DNA of 5,239 bases from the NCBI GenBank assembly GCA_014379065.1, contig JACMMM010000493.1, positions 1-5,239 on the forward strand. Reading direction: 5' to 3'. A program made the translations under genes and the position numbers. Below, piece by piece: positions 1-5,239 of the stretch. The first letter of the stretch is position 1. Each line of letters begins with the position of its first letter. Source of the stretch: Saprospiraceae bacterium (GTDB lineage Bacteria; Bacteroidota; Bacteroidia; Chitinophagales; Saprospiraceae). The notes below the pieces were generated by a model. It had not been told where the DNA came from, ran no database searches, and saw nothing but the letters and a program-made list of their open reading frames with translations.

Positions 1-2140
1 AGGAGAATCCTGCTGTGCAATTGCCCAATAATTGGTTTTTGATAGCGCCAAAAAGTTGTGCTGGGCCAGGGATGTCATTCACACAAATCAGTTGGATGGT
101 ATCGGGACAAACCAGCGTTGGCGCAGTTGTTTCCTCCACATAAAACGCTCGTTCACAAATAGCCTGGTTTCCACAGCCATCGGTGGCGGTGTAACGGTAA
201 GCCACGGTCATCGGCCAGCCCGGACAACCAGTTCCGTTTGTCCATGTGTCCGTCAACGTTGTGGTCACGCCATTGCAATCATGGACACTGATTACAGTTG
301 GGTCTGCAGCCGGCACATCTTCCACACAAAGCAAAAAGAGGTTGTCGTTGGCTGGGCAATCTACAGTCGGCGGCGTATGGTCTACAACGGCAAAGGTGGC
401 GGTGGTTTTTGAAATATTGCCACAGGCATCTTTGGCGCGGAACTCATAGGTTTTACGCCATGTGTTCCCGCATCCAGCGTATTCGCTGACTTGTATTTTC
501 TCAAGTTCAACGTCCCCGCAATTGTCTTCTGCAACTAGCCCCGCATTGCTGTCTAGCCAATCATAGAAAGCATTTTCTCCGTTATCGCCGCTTGCATCAC
601 ATTCAATGTCAACGCTTTGTGGTGGGGTGCTAAACAAGGGCGGCGTTTGATCCACCACGGTAAACGAGGCATCCCGGAACGAGACATTGCCACATTCATC
701 GGTAGCGAAAAAGCGGATGTTTTTGTGGAATGTATTGCCGCAGTCAAAGTAATTGCTTTGGAAGGGAGCATCCGCATGGGTATAGCTGTTTTGAGCACAG
801 TCTTCCACCACCGCGCCGCCGCGATTAACGATAAAGGCTTGGAATTCAGCGGCATTATTTGGCCCACATTCCACTATTTTGTTTTTGGGTAGCACCAAAA
901 ACTGTGGCGCATTGTAATCCGTCACCGTGACGACCTGACTGGCGGTCGCGCTGTTGCCGCAGGCATCCGTGGCACGCCAGCTGCGCGTGAGTATTTTGAA
1001 AATGGGACATACGCCGGGTACGTTCACTTCACCCAGAAATGTCACCGTAGCACCGCTGGTGCAATTGTCGGAGGCGGTGAGGATATCTATCCCAGGCAGA
1101 AGGTAACAATCCACCGTTACGTTGGCGGGGACAGACGTGAAGACCGGCGGGGTTTGATCGTTCACTGTGATGATTTGGTTACAAGAGCTGGTGTTGCCGC
1201 AAGCATCGGCCGCGCGGTATTGGCGTGTAAGGGTGAATCGGTTGGCGCAAGTTTGGTTGCTGACAGCATCCGAGAAAAAGCTTGGGGTGATAGTGCCTCC
1301 GCAATTGTCGCTGCCGGTCACCAAGGCTGGATTGGGCGCTGGCACCTGCTCTGCGCAGGAGACGGTTTGCGGGGCGGGACAAGAGATCGTTGGACTGGTT
1401 TGATCGTTCACCGTAATGGTTTGAGAGCAGTTGTTTGAATTACCGCAGACATCTATCGCAAAATAGCTGCGCAAGATGGTAAAGCGGTTTGCACAGGTTT
1501 GGTTGGAAATGGCATCTTGCGGGAAATTGGTAATGGTCACTGCTCCGCCACAGTTGTCGCCTACACCCGTTACTGATGCGATGTTTGCTGCTGGAACCTG
1601 ACTGGCGCAGGAGACGGTCACATTGCCCGGACAGGTCATGGTCGGTTTAGTTTGGTCGTTCACGGTGATGACCTGAGTACAAGTAGCCGTGTTTCCGCAG
1701 GCATCGCCTCCCCGATAAGTTCGGGTGAGGGTAAAACGATTGGTGCAAGCTTGATTGCTGGTCACTTCACCCACAAAAGATCGGCTTATGCCGACTCCCC
1801 CTGCACAGTTGTCCGTTACACCGAGCAAATTCACATCCACGGCAGGCACCTGGCTCGCACAAGAGAGGGCAAGTGGACCAGGGCAAGCGACCGTAGGTGG
1901 GGTTTGGTCGTTGATGGTTATCGTTTGGGAGCAGGTGGCTGTTTGCCCGCACTGGTCAGTCCCTTTATAGGTACGCGTGATGGTGAGGCGATTGATACAG
2001 ACCACATTGCTGTTCACGTCGCTGAGGTGCGAGATTGTAACGTTGCCGGGGCAGTCATGCGTTTCGGAAACACTCGCTGTATTTACCGCAGGCACTTCGT
2101 TGGCGCAGGAAACAGATGCTGCCGACGGGCAAGTAAGCAC
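1..2140 (-). repeat. Array of eight complete and one partial HYR-like Ig-fold repeats (residues 656 to window edge)
   Basis: Repeats begin at residues 656, 738, 822, 906, 988, 1068, 1157, 1247 and 1330 (DNA 1895-2140, 1643-1894, 1391-1642, 1145-1390, 905-1144, 638-904, 368-637, 119-367 and 1-118), with lengths of 80-90 residues. The shared pattern is xxxCPxxxxVSC, then a DNC, a middle cysteine, RxYxAxDACGNxxxC and a closing TVNDQTPP. The first four are closest to each other. Repeats 6 and 7 form a longer subtype with an AFYDWLDSNAGL-like insertion. HYR-type repeats are extracellular Ig-like folds associated with adhesion; here they most likely build a long, disulfide-stapled stalk. The ninth repeat is cut by the window edge, so the array may continue. 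Confidence 0.9.
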
Positions 2141-4105
2141 TGGAGGGCTAAAGCAGAGCAGTTCGAGGGTAAAGTTGCCCGTGCCAGTTGGGGAAGCGCC
2201 TTCTACATTAATGAGGTAGGGCGTACCAGCTGTTGTATTAAATTGAAACTCGTCAACGCTGAACCCATTGCAAGACGGGGTAACACCGCCACCATTGGCA
2301 TGGCAAATGGGGGTAGAACACCCGCCTGTGTACACCTTGATGCGGCTATTGAAGTCAGTTATGCCCCCGCAAAGGCTTACCATGGCAGGGCTGCCGTTCC
2401 CCACGAAACTGTACCATACACCGGGAGAAGCCACATCCCCAAAGCCGCAGTTTGGAAGGCCAAAATCAGGGGTGGCGCTCACGGTGGTGCCGTCTATAGA
2501 GCTGTTGCAGGGGATGGGGATGGCATTGGCACAGAGGTCGTTGGGAGGTGGCGGCTGCGGTGTTGAACAGGGCTGGATCGTTGGGCCAGTTTCCGCATCA
2601 ATACACCCTGGTTCGTCCGTAAAATTCATTTGAACCACTGACGGCGTTCCATCCGCTTTCAACATCACACCATTAAAAGTGTGGGCATTGCCGACAATCT
2701 GATTCGCCGGGATTGAATATGCGCCAATCTGGTCTCCACCAGGCACGATTTGAAGGCTGCCCGTAAATGGGCGATTGAAAAAGCTTGCATGGATATTTTG
2801 GGTAAAAAAGTCATCGCTTGGATCGTTTGGCGTACCGTTGTCATTGCAAGCGGAGGGATTCCCAAAAAAATCAACCGTAATGGTGCATGGAGGTGGCGGC
2901 GTGGAACAAGGCTGCACCGTTGGCCCCGTATCCGCGTCAATGCATGTTGGATTATCCGTAAAGTTCATCTGAACTACCGAAGGTGTACCATCTGCTTTCA
3001 ATTTCACTGCATTAAAAGTGTGCGCATTGCCAACAATCTGATTTGCCGGAATGGAATATACACCAATCTGGTCGCCGCCAGGCACAATTTGAAGGCTGCC
3101 CGTGAAAGGACGGTTGAAAAAACTTGCATGAATATTTTGGGTAAAAAAATCGTCGCTGAGGTCGTTTGGTGTACCGTTGTCATCGCAGGGACTTGGGTTT
3201 CCAAAAAAATCAACTGTAATGGTACAAGGCGCGGGATTCACCGTAATGGTAAAAATCATATTCTGACTCTGACAGTTTCCGATTGTTGCATTTACCGTAA
3301 AGGTGCTGGTCACAGGAATCCCAGAAGCATTGTAAGCCGTAAATGCAGGAACATTGCCGGTTCCGCTGGTAGCACCCAAACCGATATTTTCAGAGGTACG
3401 CGTCCAATTTATGGTAGCCCCCGGAACATTGGCGGTAAAGACCGTTGAGGGTACAGCATCACCATCAGTCACCGTAATATTGGAAACAGAAGAGACTGAC
3501 AATAGCGTGGTAGTGGCAAAAGCTTCCAGATCATTGTCAGAAGCCACCACAGAGGTGCCGACGCGCATCGTGCCTCCCGATGCAGGATTCCCCCCACCCG
3601 CTGCTCCGCCGTATCCATAGAGTCGGTAGATAACAGACTGAGCATTTGGAGAAAGCGACTCTGAAAAACTGAAAAGTTTAGAAGTGGTGCCCACTGTCCC
3701 CGTACCAATGTCGGACACAAAACCATCACTGCTGCAACGCAAAGTAACGGTATTGGGACCCGTGGCCGAGCTGCGAAGTACCATTTTAAGGGTCGTGGGA
3801 TTGAAAAAATTGCAGTTTATTGTATTGATACTGAACTCATAATAGTCATTGTTCGCAATCGCATCAGCAAGGGTGGTGGATGAGGATCCGCTAAACCATC
3901 CGGATGAATTCATGGATCCAGCCCCGGTAGTGGCCGTAATACCTGCACCTCGCGAGAGCGTGCAGTTGGCAAAATTCGAACTCTGAAAGGTGGCAGGGTT
4001 GGAGACTTGGTTGCCGGGCTCAGCGCTCAATTCCCAAGAGACGGCTTGGCCATTGGCAGCGATACTTAAAAGGCTCAGAATGAGCAGCAAAAGAATGTTT
4101 TTCAT
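1..4105 (-). CDS. Giant secreted multidomain surface protein with HYR-like repeats (C-terminus cut by window edge)
   Basis: This frame is open from an ATG at 4105-4103 to the left edge, giving 1368 full codons and no stop; I read it through every part of the window without a frameshift. The ATG is the first possible start, because an in-frame TAA lies five codons upstream (4118-4120). There is no Shine-Dalgarno sequence, as is usual in Bacteroidota. Residues 1-21 (MKNILLLLILSLLSIAANGQA) form a signal peptide. Then come a beta-rich N-terminal module (22-205), a PKD-like domain (206-293), two 113-residue tandem repeats (294-519), a pre-peptidase-like domain (522-651) and HYR-like repeats (656 onward). 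No catalytic motif is visible. Proteins of this build are usually exported, often through the type IX system, and serve as adhesins, matrix proteins or carriers of an enzymatic domain. The exact role is unknown, and the C-terminus that could reveal a sorting signal is missing. It is transcribed in the same direction as the neighbouring secreted-protein gene but lies behind a terminator. Confidence 0.95.
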   Translation of the reverse strand, partial: MKNILLLLILSLLSIAANGQAVSWELSAEPGNQVSNPATFQSSNFANCTLSRGAGITATTGAGSMNSSGWFSGSSSTTLADAIANNDYYEFSINTINCNFFNPTTLKMVLRSSATGPNTVTLRCSSDGFVSDIGTGTVGTTSKLFSFSESLSPNAQSVIYRLYGYGGAAGGGNPASGGTMRVGTSVVASDNDLEAFATTTLLSVSSVSNITVTDGDAVPSTVFTANVPGATINWTRTSENIGLGATSGTGNVPAFTAYNASGIPVTSTFTVNATIGNCQSQNMIFTITVNPAPCTITVDFFGNPSPCDDNGTPNDLSDDFFTQNIHASFFNRPFTGSLQIVPGGDQIGVYSIPANQIVGNAHTFNAVKLKADGTPSVVQMNFTDNPTCIDADTGPTVQPCSTPPPPCTITVDFFGNPSACNDNGTPNDPSDDFFTQNIHASFFNRPFTGSLQIVPGGDQIGAYSIPANQIVGNAHTFNGVMLKADGTPSVVQMNFTDEPGCIDAETGPTIQPCSTPQPPPPNDLCANAIPIPCNSSIDGTTVSATPDFGLPNCGFGDVASPGVWYSFVGNGSPAMVSLCGGITDFNSRIKVYTGGCSTPICHANGGGVTPSCNGFSVDEFQFNTTAGTPYLINVEGASPTGTGNFTLELLCFSPPVLTCPSAASVSCANEVPAVNTASVSETHDCPGNVTISHLSDVNSNVVCINRLTITRTYKGTDQCGQTATCSQTITINDQTPPTVACPGPLALSCASQVPAVDVNLLGVTDNCAGGVGISRSFVGEVTSNQACTNRFTLTRTYRGGDACGNTATCTQVITVNDQTKPTMTCPGNVTVSCASQVPAANIASVTGVGDNCGGAVTITNFPQDAISNQTCANRFTILRSYFAIDVCGNSNNCSQTITVNDQTSPTISCPAPQTVSCAEQVPAPNPALVTGSDNCGGTITPSFFSDAVSNQTCANRFTLTRQYRAADACGNTSSCNQIITVNDQTPPVFTSVPANVTVDCYLLPGIDILTASDNCTSGATVTFLGEVNVPGVCPIFKILTRSWRATDACGNSATASQVVTVTDYNAPQFLVLPKNKIVECGPNNAAEFQAFIVNRGGAVVEDCAQNSYTHADAPFQSNYFDCGNTFHKNIRFFATDECGNVSFRDASFTVVDQTPPLFSTPPQSVDIECDASGDNGENAFYDWLDSNAGLVAEDNCGDVELEKIQVSEYAGCGNTWRKTYEFRAKDACGNISKTTATFAVVDHTPPTVDCPANDNLFLLCVEDVPAADPTVISVHDCNGVTTTLTDTWTNGTGCPGWPMTVAYRYTATDGCGNQAICERAFYVEETTAPTLVCPDTIQLICVNDIPGPAQLFGAIKNQLLGNCTAGFS
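2153..2542 (-). other. Pre-peptidase-like 'NDLC...VWYSF' domain (about residues 522-651)
   Basis: Residues 522-651 begin NDLCANAIPIPCNSSIDGTTV, continue with PNCG, GVWYSFVGNGSPAMVSLCGG, SRIKVYTGGCSTPIC, and end TAGTPYLINVEGASPTGTGNFTLELLC. This matches the well-known bacterial extracellular pattern NDxCxxA...GxTxxA...GVWYxFxGxG...SxCgg...xxVytGxC...C...GTxYxIxVxG...GxFxLxxxC, which resembles pre-peptidase C-terminal domains. The usual 'GNDD' motif after the second CxxxxC is replaced by HANGGG, which could mean loss of a metal-binding loop. Such domains are thought to be beta-sandwiches with binding or spacer roles. Confidence 0.75.
2549..2887 (-). repeat. Tandem repeat unit 2 of 2 (339 bp, 113 residues, residues 407-519)
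   Basis: This is the second copy, from CTITVDFFGNPSAC to CSTPQPP. Substitutions relative to unit 1 include P to A and D to N around the second cysteine, L to P in the acidic stretch, K to M before LKADGTPSVVQMNF, and V to I near the end. All four cysteines and the acidic motif are kept. Many silent differences lie between the DNA copies, so the duplication is not brand new, yet the protein is well conserved. Confidence 0.95.
2888..3226 (-). repeat. Tandem repeat unit 1 of 2 (339 bp, 113 residues, residues 294-406)
   Basis: This unit runs from CTITVDFFGNPSPC to CSTPPPP and is followed directly by a second copy at exactly 339 bp offset. By my count the two copies differ at only 11 of 113 residues. 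It holds an acidic stretch, DDNGTPNDLSDDFF, that resembles the start of Cys-rich beta-sandwich repeats in Saprospiria-type surface proteins and could bind calcium, though this is inference. It ends in a proline run that probably acts as a linker. Confidence 0.95.
3227..3490 (-). other. PKD-like domain (about residues 206-293)
   Basis: Residues 209-292 run from NITVTDGDAVPSTVFTANVPG through INWTRTSENIGLGATSGTGN and FTAYNASGIPVTSTFTV to FTITVNPAP. The order of a TxFTAxVPGATxxWT strand, an 'IGLxAxSGTGNxPxFTAxN' centre and a closing 'FTITVNP' is characteristic of the PKD-like Ig-fold repeats seen in Bacteroidota surface proteins. It probably serves as a structural spacer. Confidence 0.7.
3490..4042 (-). 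other. N-terminal beta-rich module of the giant protein (about residues 22-205)
   Basis: After the signal peptide the protein reads WELSAEPGNQVSNPATFQSS, then LSRGAGI, a Gly/Ser-rich stretch with SSGWFSG, DYYEFSI, LRSSATGPNTVTLRCSSDGF and AVYRLYGY-like strands. I recall this pattern as a jelly-roll-like module near the N-terminus of many Bacteroidota secreted proteins, often beside lamin-tail, nuclease or adhesin domains. That family placement is from memory and unverified; its function is not established from sequence. Boundaries are approximate. Confidence 0.55.
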
Positions 4106-4170
4106 TGTACTGTACGGTTATGGAAAGTGATGATGAGTGTTTGTACTTTCCTTTTGTGTCAGCACTTTGA

Positions 4171-4178
4171 AAAACCTA
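4171..4178 (-). promoter_or_regulatory. Possible Bacteroidota-type -7 promoter element for the giant gene
   Basis: The minus strand reads TAGGTTTT here, one base away from the Bacteroidota sigma -7 consensus TAnnTTTG, with the ATG 65 bases downstream. A matching -33 TTTG is not clear: the nearest candidate is TTTCG about 18 bases upstream, inside the terminator's T-rich tail. A promoter between the terminator and the giant gene is expected from the layout, but this particular site is a weak match. Confidence 0.25.
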
Positions 4179-4186
4179 ATGGTCAT

Positions 4187-4226
4187 AAAAACGAAACTTC
4201 CCGAAAGTTTGAAACTTTCGGGAAGT
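4187..4226 (-). terminator. Intrinsic terminator after the 322-residue secreted protein gene
   Basis: Positions 4196-4210 and 4212-4226 are a perfect 15-bp inverted repeat around a single G at 4211, so the RNA can form a stem of about 14 bp with a three-base loop. Read on the minus strand, the hairpin begins 35 bases after the TAG stop and is followed at once by a T-rich run (TTCGTTTTT, 4195-4187). On the plus strand no T-run follows, so the signal acts in the direction of the two genes. It separates the transcript of the 322-residue protein from the giant gene. Confidence 0.85.
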
Positions 4227-4261
4227 CAGGGCGGCCTTTATCCGGTGTCGCTCAGGCCATT

Positions 4262-5230
4262 CTAATTCGAGCCGTCAAGGCGGATCGAATCAACATTGAT
4301 AGCATTTGCGTCCATTTCCGTGAGGGTCAAAAGGGGAACAGAAAGCGCGAAAACCTCAACGTGCGTCTGTGCCTTCACGACGCTGCCACCGTTGAACGTG
4401 CCCGTAAAGGAGGCCTGGACAATAAAATTTTCCACATTTCCACTGGTGTGACTGTACCACACCACCGGCGCGAAGGTGAAAACCTCCTTGGCCATCACCG
4501 TTTTATCGAGGCCGGGCGCCCGAAAGCGAATCCCAAACTTGGCGTTTATTTGGGCATACCCTCCAATAGCCATAGCCCAACCTCTCCAAGAAATGTCCGA
4601 TTGCACAACGACCTTGATGTTAGTGAACGTGCCTTCCGGCAATTCAAAGGTGTCACCCAAATCCCCCTTGCTCCGGCAACCTCCTGCGATTTCGGCCAAA
4701 GACTCCACGGCGATGCCACAGTCAAACACTTCTGAATCACACTGGGAAGCCCCTGAATTGTTGTCGCTCTCGTCTTTCGCGGAAAACGGACAGTTGAGCG
4801 TTGCGTCAAAGCGCTCGGGCAGCGCCAGCTTGGGTGGGGTGAATTCTATATGGATATCTGCAAATTCGCCGAGCGTGAAATTATTATGCCCCAAAATTCG
4901 GCTGATTTCCAGCCGCATCTCCTCGTGGTTGATGACGGCACGGTCGTAGTTTTTTTTGATGAAGGCATAATGATCGCGGTCCAGTTTTGCGAACAGCGCT
5001 TCCTTTCGGCTGGGGTCATTTTCCTTGGCGATGGTCGCCAAATCGGCCTTGTAAGTTTTGTACTGGCCAGTTTTGTCGGCTTCAAGAATGTCCGTTACTT
5101 TTTTGCGCAGCGGGGCCATATATTTTTCAATGGCCTGCAATTGTTTGTCGGTGGGTGCTTGAGCGATTGACGTGGATGGGTTGGCAAGAAAGCTTGTAAG
5201 CAGCGCGAGCAGAAAGAGGATGTTTTTCAT
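4262..5230 (-). CDS. Secreted protein of unknown function, helical N-half and four-cysteine beta-rich C-half
   Basis: This 322-residue protein starts at an ATG at 5230-5228. An in-frame TAG three codons upstream (5237-5239) rules out any longer start, and no Shine-Dalgarno sequence is present in the 9 visible upstream bases. Residues 1-25 are a clear signal peptide (MKNILFLLALLTSF...SIAQA), so the product is exported to the periplasm, outer membrane or outside. Residues 27-117 are rich in Lys, Glu, Asp and Ala and look helical (KYMAPLRKKVTDILEADK, then AFIKKNYDRAVINHEEMRLE). From about 125 the protein becomes beta-rich, with cysteines at 147, 164, 171 and 185 that could form two disulfides, and an aromatic patch around 215-225 (SWRGWAMAIGGY). 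I recognise no family, active site or lipobox. The stop is TAG at 4262-4264, followed 35 bases later by a terminator, so the transcript probably ends here. Function cannot be inferred from its neighbour beyond shared export. Confidence 0.9.
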   Translation of the reverse strand: MKNILFLLALLTSFLANPSTSIAQAPTDKQLQAIEKYMAPLRKKVTDILEADKTGQYKTYKADLATIAKENDPSRKEALFAKLDRDHYAFIKKNYDRAVINHEEMRLEISRILGHNNFTLGEFADIHIEFTPPKLALPERFDATLNCPFSAKDESDNNSGASQCDSEVFDCGIAVESLAEIAGGCRSKGDLGDTFELPEGTFTNIKVVVQSDISWRGWAMAIGGYAQINAKFGIRFRAPGLDKTVMAKEVFTFAPVVWYSHTSGNVENFIVQASFTGTFNGGSVVKAQTHVEVFALSVPLLTLTEMDANAINVDSIRLDGSN

Positions 5231-5239
5231 TGTGAGCTA

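Noticed and set aside
1140..1920. Short motif like TTTGRTCGTTCACNGTRATG recurring about every 250 bases, suggesting a CRISPR or regulatory repeat
   Set aside because: The motif encodes the conserved TVNDQT at the end of each HYR-like repeat on the minus strand. Spacing equals the domain length and the sequence between copies is homologous, not unique spacers.
1652..2566. Plus-strand open frame of 304 codons
   Set aside because: It lies fully antisense to the giant gene, whose own frame encodes clear conserved domains here. Its translation has no recognisable domain, and the open frame follows from the codon bias of the repeats on the other strand.
2750..3448. Plus-strand open frame of 232 codons with internal repetition
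   Set aside because: The repetition is the mirror image of the 339-bp coding duplication on the minus strand. No start signal or family resemblance supports it.
4127..4735. Plus-strand open frame of 202 codons crossing the intergenic region
   Set aside because: It runs through the terminator hairpin and antisense to the 322-residue gene, which has a convincing signal peptide. The translation resembles no known protein.
5231..5239. TAG at 5237-5239 as the stop codon of an upstream gene
   Set aside because: Only nine bases are visible beyond the start codon. The TAG is in frame with the ATG and limits that start, but there is no upstream coding sequence to judge.

Overview
The window looks like a chromosomal segment from a Bacteroidota bacterium, most plausibly a Saprospiria-like lineage. 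The evidence is indirect. Both genes encode secreted proteins and neither has a Shine-Dalgarno sequence. The larger one is a cysteine-rich mosaic of modules typical of giant Bacteroidota surface proteins: a PKD-like domain, a pre-peptidase-like 'NDLC...VWYSF' domain, and HYR-like 'TDNC...DACGN...VNDQTPP' repeats. No marker gene is present, so the lineage is an inference.

Both real genes lie on the minus strand, so the window reads from right to left. At the right edge (4262-5230) is a 322-residue protein with a signal peptide, a charged helical N-terminal half and a beta-rich C-terminal half with four cysteines; I do not recognise its family. It is followed by a strong intrinsic terminator, a perfect 15-bp inverted repeat plus a T-rich tract. 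A 156-bp gap separates it from the second gene, with a possible but weak Bacteroidota-type promoter.

The rest of the window (1-4105) is one uninterrupted reading frame of at least 1368 codons that runs off the left edge without a stop. Its domain order is: signal peptide (1-21), beta-rich N-terminal module (about 22-205), PKD-like domain (about 206-293), two nearly identical 113-residue repeats ending in proline-rich linkers (294-519), pre-peptidase-like domain (about 522-651), then eight complete and one partial HYR-like repeats (656 to the edge). The C-terminus, where a type IX secretion sorting domain would be expected, is outside the window.

The two genes probably both act outside the inner membrane, but the terminator argues against one operon and no functional link is shown. 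There is no sign of a mobile element, CRISPR array, RNA gene or defence system. The most informative observations are the internal 339-bp duplication and a paired loss of two cysteines in three of the HYR-like repeats, which predicts a disulfide bond.
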